Both the position numbers and the translations under genes were made by a program. A DNA stretch of 64,000 bases from Pseudomonas sp. PSB18. GTDB taxonomy: Bacteria; Pseudomonadota; Gammaproteobacteria; Pseudomonadales; Pseudomonadaceae. Shown one piece after another: positions 17,922-27,075 of this stretch. The DNA lies in NCBI RefSeq assembly GCF_014596565.1, contig NZ_NOIN01000012.1:1-64000 (forward strand). Direction: 5' to 3'. Position 1 is the first letter of the stretch; each line of letters starts with the position of its first letter. Below the pieces are notes generated by a model, which was given only the letters and a program-made list of their open reading frames with translations, made no database searches and was not told the origin of the DNA.

Positions 17922-19091
17922 TTACTTACCGACAGCCATGGCTTTTTCGATCAGCCAGTTCAGGTTCGGACCACGGTCACTGTTGACTTCCACGGGACGA
18001 CCGGCCAGGGCGCTGTCCAGGGGCTCGTCGGGCTTGATCAGCACGCGGATATCCGATGACAGGTCTTCGCTTTTCAGGCTGGTGCTGCTGATGATCTTGC
18101 CGGTGCGGGTGATGTCTTCGCCGGCGACCTGGAAGTTGACCGCGGTGCCTGGACGCACTTCGCCGAACTGGCGATAGGAGAAGCGGGCTTCCACGTTGGC
18201 TTCGGTGCCGCGCGGAACCAGTTGGAAGATCACGTCACCCTTGCTGGCGTATTGACCGTTGGCGACCAATTGCTGGGCCACGATGCAGTCGCAAGGGGAG
18301 GTCAGGGTGCCGGTCATCTGTTTGCCGAACAGTTCCTCGACCTTGGCCGGTTGCAGTTGGTTGTCATCCAGGTGACCCTTGAGCACGTCGAGCATGCTGG
18401 TGCTGAAGGTCGCCAGCGGGGCGCCTTTGGCGGCCACGCCGTCAGCCTTGACCAGGCTCTGCACAGTACCGTCGCGTGGCATGGTGATTGCCATGCCCGG
18501 TACGTTTACCAGGCCAGCCTGGGCGTGGCTGACGAAGTACATGCCGTACACCGACTTGAAGATGAACCCGAATGCCGCCAGGCCGACGATGAATACGCCC
18601 AGGCTGAAGGTCACGGCCCGCAGGCGACCCAGGGCGCTCATGCCACTGCTTTCATCCTTCTGCTTGCGCGCCTTGGTGAAGTTGTCGCGTTGCAGAGTCG
18701 CCAGCACATCACCGACGCCGACGATGTCGCCGGCCAGGTGCGAGGTGATGATGTGACGCAGTGTCGAGATATCCCGAGGCTCCAGGTTCTGGAACTGGCA
18801 ACCGGTGCGGCCGGTCTGGCGCTCGTGGGAGCGGATCTGCAATTCCACGTCCATGGCCAGGCCAAGGTTGTCGATGACGAATTGCAGGCGACCCTTATAG
18901 GCCTCGCCCACCTTGAGCGGCATCTGGCCGGCGTTGAAGCTCAGGCCACCAGCGGACAAGTCCAGGACCTTGACTTCCATGGGGGTGCGGTCGGGGCCGA
19001 AGAAGCGCAACTTGGCCGGGATTTTCACTCGGGCGTGTTGGCGCTGGGCTTCGGATTCATGCACTACGTTGACATTCACGGCGGTGTTCAT
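17922..19091 (-). CDS. alg44: c-di-GMP-binding alginate co-polymerase Alg44
   Basis: Alg44 (389 residues) is the inner-membrane partner of Alg8 whose PilZ domain senses c-di-GMP and switches polymerisation on. The N-terminal PilZ domain has the RxxxR motif (R17, R21, in RQHARVK) and DLSAGGLSF, matching the D/N-x-S-x-x-G motif. One membrane segment follows (about residues 165-185, VTFSLGVFIVGLAAFGFIF). The periplasmic C-terminal half resembles membrane-fusion proteins (biotinyl/barrel-sandwich pattern). It lies 14 bases upstream of algK and 35 bases past alg8. Confidence 0.95.
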   Translation of the reverse strand: MNTAVNVNVVHESEAQRQHARVKIPAKLRFFGPDRTPMEVKVLDLSAGGLSFNAGQMPLKVGEAYKGRLQFVIDNLGLAMDVELQIRSHERQTGRTGCQFQNLEPRDISTLRHIITSHLAGDIVGVGDVLATLQRDNFTKARKQKDESSGMSALGRLRAVTFSLGVFIVGLAAFGFIFKSVYGMYFVSHAQAGLVNVPGMAITMPRDGTVQSLVKADGVAAKGAPLATFSTSMLDVLKGHLDDNQLQPAKVEELFGKQMTGTLTSPCDCIVAQQLVANGQYASKGDVIFQLVPRGTEANVEARFSYRQFGEVRPGTAVNFQVAGEDITRTGKIISSTSLKSEDLSSDIRVLIKPDEPLDSALAGRPVEVNSDRGPNLNWLIEKAMAVGK

Positions 19092-19126
19092 AGGGGCGAT
19101 TTCCTAGTTAATTCAGGCGAGTTCGG

Positions 19127-20608
19127 TCAGACCATCGTCAACAGCACGGCGACGAAAATACTGCCGGCAGAGAAGGTCATGGTCCGAGACGACCAGGTGT
19201 TGAACCAACGTTGAAAGCTGGCGAGATCACGGGTAAGCGAAGTGGGTTGGCGGGTCCAGGATTGTTGATCGAGGCGGAAAAACACGTAGATCTTCACCAT
19301 CGCGCCGACGATCTGGTTGTAATAGAGAATCGCCGGGTAAGCGGGGCCGATCCGGTGTCCGGAGCACGACAGCAACAAGGTCAGGATCAACCGGGTGATA
19401 CCGATCCACAGCAGGTACACCAGGATGAACGCGGTGCCGTACTTGAAGCTGGCGATCAGTGCCACGGTCAGGCCCAGCAGCGAGGTCCACATCGACACGC
19501 GTTGGTCGAACAGCACCACCGAGGTAAACAGGCCCAGACGTCTCAAGCCCAGGCCCAATGCCCGGGAGTTCTGCCGCAGGTTGTTGCCGTACCAGCGGAA
19601 CATCAGCTTGCGACTGGCCTTGATGAAGCTTTTTTCCGGCGGGTGCTCAACGGTGTTGATCGCCGCGTCGGGTACGTAGAAGGTGTCGTAGCCCAGGCGC
19701 ATCAGGCTGAACCAGCTCGACTTGTCGTCACCGGTCAGGAACTTGAAACGACCCAGGCGCCAGTGTTGCAGCGAGTCGCTTTCCACGTCGGCGATGAAGT
19801 CCGGGTTGGTCACCACAGTGGCGCGGAACACCGACATGCGCCCGGTCATGGTCAACACGCGCTTGGACAGGGCCATGGAGCACATGTTGATATGGCGCTG
19901 GGCGAAACGCAGCTTGTGCCATTCGGCCATGATGTAGCCGCCGCGCACTTCGCAGAATTCGTTGGTGGTCAGGCCGCCGACGTTGCCGAACAGCTGGAAC
20001 CACGGCACGGTCTTGCGCACGACGCCTTCGGCGAGCACGGTGTCGCCATCGATCACGGCGACCACGGCACGGTCATCCGGCAAGTGGCGGGAGATGGCGC
20101 GGAAACCGTAGGCCAGGCCGTCACGCTTGCCGGTGCCCGGGATGCGCACGAAGTCCAGCTTGACCCGTTCTGGCGGGTTCATGCGGGCCCAGAGGCTCTT
20201 GACCAGCAGTTCGTCGGACATTTCCACGATGGAGCAGACCACGGTGGTGGGCAGCCCGCAGTCGATGGCCTCGCGAATCACCGAGCCGTAGACCTGGGCA
20301 GTGGTCAGCGCGTCGATCCGGAAGCTGGTGACCATCAGGTAGACGTGGGAAGGATCCGCCGCCGCGCCCAGCTTGCGTACCTTGCGACGCAGATGCGGGT
20401 AGACGATGTACAGGAAGATCATGCCACGCACGAAATGCGTTGCTCCCATGGAGTAACGCCAGATGCCCACGGCGCCGATCAGGAAAATGAAATCCTTGGA
20501 TTCGGAGTCGAACGTGGACGTGGGCAACGCCATGGCGATGCCCATCAATAAACTCAAGTAAAACAGCCAACCGGCGGCCTGAAGCAGGCCGTGCTTTAGC
20601 CTGTGCAT
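19127..20608 (-). CDS. alg8: Alginate polymerase Alg8 (family 2 glycosyltransferase)
   Basis: Alg8 (493 residues from ATG 20608; an in-frame ATG at 20617 would add three) joins mannuronate from GDP-mannuronate into the polymer at the inner membrane. It has two N-terminal membrane segments, a cytosolic GT-2 domain and several C-terminal membrane segments. Visible motifs are VAVIDGDTVLAEG (DxD nucleotide/metal site), TGDDKSSWF (acceptor-site aspartates) and LMFRWYGNNLRQNSR, in place of the QxxRW motif of cellulose synthases. The gene lies 100 bases past algD. Confidence 0.95.
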   Translation of the reverse strand: MHRLKHGLLQAAGWLFYLSLLMGIAMALPTSTFDSESKDFIFLIGAVGIWRYSMGATHFVRGMIFLYIVYPHLRRKVRKLGAAADPSHVYLMVTSFRIDALTTAQVYGSVIREAIDCGLPTTVVCSIVEMSDELLVKSLWARMNPPERVKLDFVRIPGTGKRDGLAYGFRAISRHLPDDRAVVAVIDGDTVLAEGVVRKTVPWFQLFGNVGGLTTNEFCEVRGGYIMAEWHKLRFAQRHINMCSMALSKRVLTMTGRMSVFRATVVTNPDFIADVESDSLQHWRLGRFKFLTGDDKSSWFSLMRLGYDTFYVPDAAINTVEHPPEKSFIKASRKLMFRWYGNNLRQNSRALGLGLRRLGLFTSVVLFDQRVSMWTSLLGLTVALIASFKYGTAFILVYLLWIGITRLILTLLLSCSGHRIGPAYPAILYYNQIVGAMVKIYVFFRLDQQSWTRQPTSLTRDLASFQRWFNTWSSRTMTFSAGSIFVAVLLTMV

Positions 20609-20708
20609 AATCTGCATCCGTCTCTATCTCGGGCGGGCTTTGTGAGCGGCCCGATGGGTTAAGGCAGGCGAAAGGCCGGCCGGGGCGGGCCCGGGCCGGC
20701 AAACAGAC

Positions 20709-22025
20709 TTACCAGCAGATACCTTCGGTCCGGCCATTCGGTGTAGTGGCCTTGGCCATGAACCCAACCAGGTCGATGACCTGTTTGCCTTCCGGTACGT
20801 TCTCGGTCAGCGCACGGAACTTCTCGTCGCGGTTGCCAAGAATGATGATGTCGGAGTTATCGATCACCGAGTCGAAGTCGGAGTTGAGCAAGGACGAGAC
20901 GTGAGGAATCTTCGACTCGATGTAATCCTTGTTCGCGCCGTGGACACGGGCGTATTCGACATTGCTATCGTAGATGCGCAGGTCGTAGCCCTTGCCGATC
21001 AGCATTTCCGCCAGTTCTACCAGTGGGCTTTCACGCAGGTCGTCGGTACCGGCCTTGAAGCTCAGGCCCAGCAGGGCGACTTTGCGTTTTTCATGACTGG
21101 AGACGATGTCGAAGGCGTTCTGCACCTGGGATTCGTTGCTGCGCATCAGCGAGTTGAGCAGCGGCGCTTCCACGTCCAGGGAGCTGGCGCGATAGGTCAG
21201 GGCGCGTACGTCCTTGGGCAGGCACGAGCCGCCGAAGGCGAAGCCGGGACGCATGTAGTACTGGGACAGGTTGAGGGCCTTGTCCTGGCAGACCACATCC
21301 ATCACGACGCGACCGTCGACGCCCACGGCCTTGGCGATGTTGCCGATCTCGTTGGCGAAGGTCACCTTGGTGGCGTGCCAGACGTTGCAGGTGTACTTGA
21401 TCATCTCGGCGACAGCGATGTCCTTGCGGATGATCGGCGCATCGAGTTCTTCGTACAGCGATTGCAGGACGTCGCCAGAGGCTTTATCGAACTCGCCGAT
21501 GACGGTCATCGGTGGCTGGTCGTAGTCCTTGATCGCGGTGCTTTCACGCAGGAACTCAGGGTTGACCGCGACACCGAAGTCGACACCGGCCTTTTTGCCG
21601 GAGCAGTCTTCGAGGATCGGGATGACAACGTTTGCGACCGTGCCCGGCAATACGGTGCTGCGCACTACGATAGTGTGGCGGGTGCTCTTTTCGCGCAGGA
21701 CAAAACCGATCTCGCGGCAGACGGCCTCGATGTAGTTCAGTTCCAGGTCGCCGTTCTTTTTGCTCGGCGTGCCGACGCAAATCATCGACAGGTCTGTATC
21801 GCGAATGGCTTCCGCGAAGTTGGTGGTGCCACGCAGGCGACCTGTTTGAATACCTTGAGCCAGCAACTCCCCAAGACCCGGTTCAACAATAGGCGATTTG
21901 CCGGCGTTGATCATATCGATCTTGTCTTTGGCGACATCTACGCCAACCACATCATGGCCCCGTGCAGACAGGCAACCGGCACATACTGCACCGACGTAAC
22001 CCAAACCAAATATGCTAATGCGCAT
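20709..22025 (-). CDS. algD: GDP-mannose 6-dehydrogenase AlgD
   Basis: AlgD (438 residues) oxidises GDP-mannose to GDP-mannuronate with 2 NAD+, the committing step of alginate synthesis. The N-terminal Rossmann motif is GLGYVGAVCAG and the catalytic cysteine lies in GFAFGGSCLPKDV. The central helix and C-terminal UDP/GDP-binding domain are full length. It is the first gene of the operon, and its promoter region is the main control point for alginate in Pseudomonas (AlgU, AlgR, AmrZ). Confidence 0.97.
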   Translation of the reverse strand: MRISIFGLGYVGAVCAGCLSARGHDVVGVDVAKDKIDMINAGKSPIVEPGLGELLAQGIQTGRLRGTTNFAEAIRDTDLSMICVGTPSKKNGDLELNYIEAVCREIGFVLREKSTRHTIVVRSTVLPGTVANVVIPILEDCSGKKAGVDFGVAVNPEFLRESTAIKDYDQPPMTVIGEFDKASGDVLQSLYEELDAPIIRKDIAVAEMIKYTCNVWHATKVTFANEIGNIAKAVGVDGRVVMDVVCQDKALNLSQYYMRPGFAFGGSCLPKDVRALTYRASSLDVEAPLLNSLMRSNESQVQNAFDIVSSHEKRKVALLGLSFKAGTDDLRESPLVELAEMLIGKGYDLRIYDSNVEYARVHGANKDYIESKIPHVSSLLNSDFDSVIDNSDIIILGNRDEKFRALTENVPEGKQVIDLVGFMAKATTPNGRTEGICW

Positions 22026-22495
22026 CGCATTTACCTCTGTTTTTCACGCCATTAAATGGCCGGAGTTAATAGTGTTCAGCGGTCATAGTGCACTCGGAAG
22101 TGTGGAATGCAGGCGCCACAGTGCCGTGTGCAGGCATACTAAGTTCCGAGTGTCTAAATAATTGCACTCAAGTTGTGCGCAATGCGGCCTTCTTGTTATG
22201 ACCTGCCCTGTTATGCAGCCAGTCCTCGTTGTCCAGAACGTTCGTGCAAAGGTCGTTCACTTCTGACTTCTGGCAAAAAGCCCACAAAATCAGGAGCTTG
22301 TGTGCTCGGGTGAGCACGTTATAGGGGCGCAGCCTTGGCCTTGTAGGGGATAGCGATGGTGCCTTATCTCCTGTCCTTTCATCTTGGATCCATAAGAGCG
22401 ACCGTTTCGCTTAGTTGTCGTGACAACTTGGTTACTTCAGTCGACGTCCCATGTAAGTTATCTCGTACACGCTCGGCGAGAATCGTTACGGGTGG

Positions 22496-22522
22496 TATGA
22501 GCCGTGCATTTGGACATAGTTC
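22496..22522 (-). promoter_or_regulatory. Candidate AlgU (sigma-22) promoter of algD
   Basis: On the minus strand GAACTA (22522-22517), a 16-base spacer and TCATA (22500-22496) resemble the AlgU consensus GAACTT-N16/17-TCTGA. The predicted leader would be about 465 bases. P. aeruginosa algD also has a leader of several hundred bases. Confidence 0.45.
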
Positions 22523-22799
22523 CTGCCCGCTCATCGCGATTTTGGAAATTTTTTGAAATATTGGCAGAGATGGCACTGCTCTCATATTGATAGCACTTGC
22601 TATTTCGCCCTTTAGTTACGGGGAGTTAAGAGGCCTAGATGTTTTTTTGCCACTACTGTTGAAAATTTTCCGTGCCACTACGGAAAAAACTGACATTTGT
22701 CGAGTGAAAGAAAAGTTAGCACAGGGGGTGGTTTAAATATTGACGCCAAGAATGTGGCGAATTGAGTGGGGAAGTTGAATGACCTGTTGGGGCTGATCG

Positions 22800-22819
22800 A
22801 GGCCCCTGATCAGGGGCCT
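22800..22819. terminator. Perfect 20-base palindrome just past yaaA
   Basis: AGGCCCCT-GATC-AGGGGCCT is its own reverse complement and lies 14 bases beyond the yaaA stop. It would form a strong hairpin in the yaaA transcript but has no U-run, so it may be a weak terminator or 3' end stabiliser. Confidence 0.45.
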
Positions 22820-22833
22820 GGAAGAGTGTTGCG

Positions 22834-23613
22834 TTATTGTGGGGCGTGGTCGCGCAGGAAAACCAGTTTTCCGGGTGAGGATTGCTCGGCACTGTAACGA
22901 TAGCCTTGCACATCGAACTGTTTGAGCAAGGCCGGATCGTTGATGCGTTCCTGAATGACAAACCGGCTCATCAGCCCGCGGGCTTTTTTAGCGTAGAAAC
23001 TGATGATCTTGTACTGGCCGTTCTTCAGGTCCTTGAATTCGGTATCGATGATGCGCGCGTTCAAGGCGCTGCGCTTGACCGCCGAGAAGTACTCGTTGGA
23101 GGCCAGGTTCAACAGCACGTCATCGCCCTGATCGGCGAGGGCTTCGTTCAACCATTCGCTGATGCGGGTGCCCCAGAATGCATAGAGATCCTTGCCTCGG
23201 GCATTGGCCAGCTTCGTGCCCATTTCCAGGCGATAGGGCTGCATCAGGTCCAGCGGCCGCAGCAGGCCGTAAAGGCCGGAGAGCATGCGCAGATGCTGTT
23301 GGGCATGATCGAAGTCGGCCTCGCTGAAACTCTGTGCGTCCAGACCCGTGTACACATCACCCTTGAAAGCCAGCAGGGCTTGCTTGGCATTGGCCGGGGT
23401 GAACGCCGGGGTCCAACTGCCGAATCGCGCAGCATTGAGGCCTCCGATCTTGTCGGAGACGTGCATCAGTTCGCTGATCTGTGCCGGCGAGAATTCACGC
23501 AACTGCTCGACCAGTTCCTGGGAGTGGTCCAGGTACTGCGGCAGGGTAAAGCGTTCGGTGGCCGGCGGTGTTTCGTAATCGAGGGTCTTGGCGGGGGAAA
23601 TCACCATCAGCAT
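22834..23613 (-). CDS. yaaA: Peroxide stress protein YaaA
   Basis: This 259-residue protein starts MLMVISPAKTLDYETPPATE, the conserved opening of the YaaA (DUF328) family. It also has the family motifs FKGDVYTGLDAQSF, LSGLYGLLRPLDLMQPYRLEMGT and FYAKKARGLMSRFV. In E. coli YaaA lowers free iron during hydrogen peroxide stress and binds DNA. Length is normal. It stands alone: algD lies 800 bases downstream on the same strand, and a divergent gene with a repeat lies upstream. Confidence 0.95.
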   Translation of the reverse strand: MLMVISPAKTLDYETPPATERFTLPQYLDHSQELVEQLREFSPAQISELMHVSDKIGGLNAARFGSWTPAFTPANAKQALLAFKGDVYTGLDAQSFSEADFDHAQQHLRMLSGLYGLLRPLDLMQPYRLEMGTKLANARGKDLYAFWGTRISEWLNEALADQGDDVLLNLASNEYFSAVKRSALNARIIDTEFKDLKNGQYKIISFYAKKARGLMSRFVIQERINDPALLKQFDVQGYRYSAEQSSPGKLVFLRDHAPQ

Positions 23614-23942
23614 GCAATCGTCTCCTTTGAGGGTGCGGCGATTCTAGGGGGTTGTCCGGGTGGACTCCAGCTATCGGGGTAATAGGTGATCGTGGTGTAA
23701 AGGAAATATTCAAAGCCCCTCAATTGTGGCGAGGGGATTTATCCCCGCTGGGCTGCGCAGCAGGCCCAACAAAGTGAAGCGAGATCAGCCTGAAGCACCG
23801 CGCGGGCGCTTTTAGGGCTGTTTCACAGCCCAGCGGGGATAAATCCCCTCGCCACAAAAGCCCTGTTCGAGCAATGAGATAAGCGGGCGTCGTTCTTGGA
23901 TCAGCTATGATGCCGCGCGGGTTTCGTTATGGAGACATCCCT
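23614..23942. other. Intergenic region between yaaA and the deacetylase gene
   Basis: This divergent gap of 329 bases carries the 134-base inverted repeat at 23724-23857. No gene is visible. Both promoters must lie here, but I could not assign boxes with confidence. Confidence 0.6.
23724..23857. repeat. Inverted repeat with 32-base perfect arms
   Basis: The arm 23724-23755 is the exact reverse complement of 23826-23857. Its core is TGTGGCGAGGGGATTTATCC. This is a different REP family from the GTGGGAGCGAGC type elsewhere in the window. The 70-base middle has no open frame of note. Confidence 0.9.
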
Positions 23943-25067
23943 TTGCGTATCGTGCTTCTGTTATCGGCCTGGCTCTTGAGCTTCACTGCCACTGCCGCGC
24001 CCAACGACATCGCCACCCTGGACCGCAGTACCTGGCCGGAGCAACTGACCAGCCCGACCCTGTTCGACGTCGCTTCGCGGGCCGAGATTCTGATGTTCGC
24101 CCGGGTTTTGCTGGACACCGATGCCATGGACGAAATCGCCCTCAAGCAGTACCTGGGATTGCGCTCGGTGAACATGGCGGCAATCACCACCCTGCGTGCA
24201 CGGTTGTGGCAGCGGTTACTGGCCAGCTACAACTTTGCCCAGCAGAGCTGTGATCAGGACGCCTCTTTCTGTTACCTGGTGGAGGACATGGCGACTTTGC
24301 GTGACGAGGCGCGCAGGTTTCATCTGGATGAAGACTCGTTCTATTTCAAATGGGCCGGGCCAAGCCAGATTTTTCATACCCAATACCGGGACGAATTGTT
24401 GCGAAAAGCCGCGCTTTTTCCGCAAACAAGCAGCGAAATCGAACGATTCGGCGATTACGAACGCAATGGCGAGGACATGCATGACCGGCTGTTTCTGCTG
24501 ACCTTCGACAGCGGTGCCAATGTTGCGCCGGACAATACTCCGTGGCTGGCGGATTACTTGCGCAAGTTGAATATGAACGGCACCTTTTTTGTGTTGGGCA
24601 AGGACATCCAGGCGCGGCTGGTGGAGGACTCGGTCAACAACCTCCAGTCGTTATATTCGGAACAGTGTGTGGGTGTTCAGGGCTGGGAATTCCGTTCCCA
24701 TAGCTATTGGCAGGACTGGCAAGACTCGATACGGCGCAGTGTCGACCTGGTCAAGGGCAAGCTGCCGGAGAACTACGTGCCGCTGTTCCGCCCGCCCCAG
24801 GGCCAGCGGCGTGGCGATGCCGAGGCATTTTTCAGGCAGCAGGGCCTGCAAGTCGCGTTGTGGGATATCGATCCCCAGGACGGCACCAACCGGCTCAAGC
24901 CCGAGCAGAGTGCTCAGCGCGCGTTGACCTTGATGCTGTTGTGGCGCCATGGAGTGATCAACTTCAACGCCAAGCAGGATGCGGTGAAGACGGCGATGCC
25001 CTGGCTCATTACGCAGACGGCGCAAAGCGGAATCGGTTGGGAGGATTGTCAGGAGGCGTTCCGCTGA
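23943..25067 (+). CDS. Secreted polysaccharide deacetylase family protein
   Basis: TTG 23943 is preferred: GGAG lies eight bases upstream and a signal peptide (MRIVLLLSAWLLSFTATAA) begins directly. An ATG at 23907 in frame would add 12 residues that spoil the signal. The NodB-like domain occupies the C-terminal half: LLTFDSGAN (motif 1), RSHSYWQDW (motif 2), FRPPQG (motif 3) and ALWDIDPQD (motif 4). Motif 1 has DS instead of DD and the second His expected in motif 2 (H-x3-H) is absent, so metal-dependent catalysis is uncertain. The substrate is not evident. Confidence 0.75.
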   Translation: MRIVLLLSAWLLSFTATAAPNDIATLDRSTWPEQLTSPTLFDVASRAEILMFARVLLDTDAMDEIALKQYLGLRSVNMAAITTLRARLWQRLLASYNFAQQSCDQDASFCYLVEDMATLRDEARRFHLDEDSFYFKWAGPSQIFHTQYRDELLRKAALFPQTSSEIERFGDYERNGEDMHDRLFLLTFDSGANVAPDNTPWLADYLRKLNMNGTFFVLGKDIQARLVEDSVNNLQSLYSEQCVGVQGWEFRSHSYWQDWQDSIRRSVDLVKGKLPENYVPLFRPPQGQRRGDAEAFFRQQGLQVALWDIDPQDGTNRLKPEQSAQRALTLMLLWRHGVINFNAKQDAVKTAMPWLITQTAQSGIGWEDCQEAFR

Positions 25068-25403
25068 AGCCGTAGAAGGCCCGGAAACATTGGGGGAAAG
25101 GAAAAATCCGCTGCGCATTCGTGACGAGCGGACTTCCGACTTTAACGGCGTAGCGACGGTACGCCAAGGGCTTTTCGTCACTCTGAAAAATAAACTTCAA
25201 AAAAGCGTCAAAGTGCTTTTTCCTGTCATGGTTTTTGGGGTATCAAGAAGTCAGACCGCCGAAACCTGCAACACAGGTGGCGTCTTCCAAGACCCCGTTT
25301 GTGTGCAGTTCACCTCAATCCTCGCGGGTGAATTCGGTGGCTACCTCGAGGCGCAGCACTGTCATGGTATTGCGTCGAATGGCCCCCACAAAGGTGACCG
25401 AGT
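25068..25403 (+). other. Intergenic region before the PIN-PhoH gene
   Basis: These 336 bases hold no convincing gene. TCCGCT at 25107-25112 pairs with AGCGGA at 25127-25132 in a hairpin just past the deacetylase stop. The remainder presumably carries the PhoH promoter, which I cannot place. Confidence 0.5.
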
Positions 25404-26798
25404 ATGGATGACCACGGACGTAGCCCTTCCTCCAACCAGCCAATCCTGTATGTACTCGATACCAACGTATTGATCCACGATCCAAACGCCCTGCTGAATT
25501 TCGAAGAACACCACGTTGCCATCCCGATGACCGTGCTCGAGGAGCTGGACAAGCTCAAGAGCGGCCACCACAGCGTCGCGGCCGAATGCCGGCAGGCGAT
25601 TCGCCTGATCGACAAGACCCTGGGGGATGCCTCTCCCGAAGACGTCGAGCTGGGCGTACCGATCCAGCGCGGCAAAGGCGGCCCCAAGGGCCTGCTCTCG
25701 ATCCTGATGAGCAAGCGCACTGAACCCAACCTGGTACTGCCCGAACACCTGAACGACAACATCATCATCAACCAATTGATCGACCTGCATTCGCGCAACC
25801 AGGATCGCGCCGTGGTGCTGGTGACCAAAGACATCAACATGCGCCTCAAGGCCCGAGCCTGCGGGATTGCGGCGGAGGATTACAGCACCGACCAATTGGT
25901 CGACGACGTCTCGCTGTTGCCCAATGGCTACCACACCATGACGGGCTCGTTCTGGGACCGCGTGAGCAAGGTCGATACCCGCCAGGACCATGGTCGCACC
26001 TGGCATCAGGTGCAACTGATCGACAACCTGCCGGCGGTGCACATCAATGAGTTCATCATCGACGAGCAGGGATTCGTCGGCTGGATCAAGGAGATCGAGG
26101 ACGACAAGCTGCTGATTCTCGACTTGCACCAGGAACCCTTGCTGCATCAGGAGGCCTGGGGCCTCAAACCCCGTGACATCTACCAGAGCCTGGCTCTGTT
26201 CGCCTTGCTCGACCCGGATATCCACCTGGTCAACCTGTCCGGCGCCGCCGGTTCCGGCAAGACCATTCTGGCCCTGGCCGCCGCCATCGAGCAGACCATG
26301 GTCAGCAAGCGTTACCGGCGCATCATCGCCACCTGCAGCGTGCAGGGCCTGGACCAGGAAATCGGCTTCCTGCCCGGTACCGAAGCGGAAAAAATGGAGC
26401 CCTGGCTGGGGGCCATTACCGACAACCTCGAAGCCTTGCACATGGATGACGAAAGCACCCATGGCAGCGTCGACTACATCCTCAGCAAGGTGCCGTTGCA
26501 GTTCAAATCCCTCAACTACATCCGGGGCCGCAGCTTCCAGCAAAGCCTGATCCTGATCGACGAATGCCAGAACCTCACCCCGCACCAGATGAAAACCATC
26601 ATCACCCGTGCCGGCGCCGGTTCCAAAGTGGTGTGTCTGGGTAACCTGGCGCAGATCGATACCCCTTACCTGTCCGCGACCAGCTCCGGGCTGACCTACC
26701 TGACCGAACGCTTCAAAGACTTCCCCAACGGGGTCCACATCACCCTGCAAGGTGTACCGCGCTCGATCCTGGCCGAATACGCCGAATCCCATCTGTAA
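25404..26798 (+). CDS. PIN domain-PhoH ATPase fusion protein
   Basis: This 464-residue protein joins an N-terminal PIN nuclease domain (YVLDTNVLIHD near residue 16, LEELDKLK, and a later acidic segment) to a C-terminal PhoH-type ATPase/helicase domain. Walker A is GAAGSGKT (about residue 285) and Walker B is LILIDECQNL. The family (PhoH2, YlaK) couples ATP-driven unwinding to RNA cleavage in studied members; the role in Pseudomonas is unknown. The start ATG 25404 follows AAAGGTGACC. A strong terminator follows the gene, so it is expressed on its own. Confidence 0.88.
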   Translation: MDDHGRSPSSNQPILYVLDTNVLIHDPNALLNFEEHHVAIPMTVLEELDKLKSGHHSVAAECRQAIRLIDKTLGDASPEDVELGVPIQRGKGGPKGLLSILMSKRTEPNLVLPEHLNDNIIINQLIDLHSRNQDRAVVLVTKDINMRLKARACGIAAEDYSTDQLVDDVSLLPNGYHTMTGSFWDRVSKVDTRQDHGRTWHQVQLIDNLPAVHINEFIIDEQGFVGWIKEIEDDKLLILDLHQEPLLHQEAWGLKPRDIYQSLALFALLDPDIHLVNLSGAAGSGKTILALAAAIEQTMVSKRYRRIIATCSVQGLDQEIGFLPGTEAEKMEPWLGAITDNLEALHMDDESTHGSVDYILSKVPLQFKSLNYIRGRSFQQSLILIDECQNLTPHQMKTIITRAGAGSKVVCLGNLAQIDTPYLSATSSGLTYLTERFKDFPNGVHITLQGVPRSILAEYAESHL

Positions 26799-26810
26799 CC
26801 CCTGAAAAAA

Positions 26811-26838
26811 AACCGGGCGACCTTGTGGTCGCCCGGTT
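26811..26838 (+). terminator. Terminator after the PIN-PhoH gene
   Basis: AACCGGGCGACC at 26811-26822 pairs with GGTCGCCCGGTT at 26827-26838 around a TTGT loop, preceded by an A-run. The 12-base stem is perfect. Confidence 0.85.
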
Positions 26839-26860
26839 CCTAAACACGCCAAATAACCCT

Positions 26861-26968
26861 GTGAGCGAGCCTGCTGTGGGAGCAAAGCTTGCTCGCGATA
26901 AAGACACCGCGATTTCTGACAGACCGCATCAACTTGATCGCGGGCAAGCCTTGCTCCCACAGCAAGCT
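26861..26968. repeat. Composite REP pair before moaC
   Basis: An inner inverted pair (26875-26899 and 26937-26961, TGTGGGAGCAAAGCTTGCTC and its complement) is wrapped by partial outer arms (GAGCGAGCCTGC and GCAAGCTC). Confidence 0.8.
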
Positions 26969-27075
26969 CTACTTCAGCGAGCCGGCTCTCATAGGCAAGA
27001 GCAGATGCGACAATCAGGCGTGCCGGAATTTGACTCACGGGTTTACAATCGACGCTCCTGATCAGGAGTAACCCT

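Larger units (their letters stand above)
22026..22833 (-). promoter_or_regulatory. algD upstream control region (about 800 bases, no gene)
   Basis: No plausible gene is seen in 808 bases. The part from about 22350 to 22780 is markedly A+T-richer than the flanks, which would suit IHF or H-NS-type binding. Two AlgU-like -35 elements occur on the minus strand: GAACTA at 22522-22517 with TCATA 16 bases downstream, and GGAACTT at 22147-22141 with no good -10. The + strand CGTTCGT near 22240 partly matches the AlgR core. These are motif readings only. Confidence 0.6.

Noticed and set aside
22119..22147. GGAACTT before algD as the main AlgU promoter
   Set aside because: No TC-containing -10 occurs 16-17 bases downstream, so only the -35 half is supported.
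22356..22556. Short + strand frame in the algD control region
   Set aside because: It has no ribosome site or similarity and lies in a known regulatory position.
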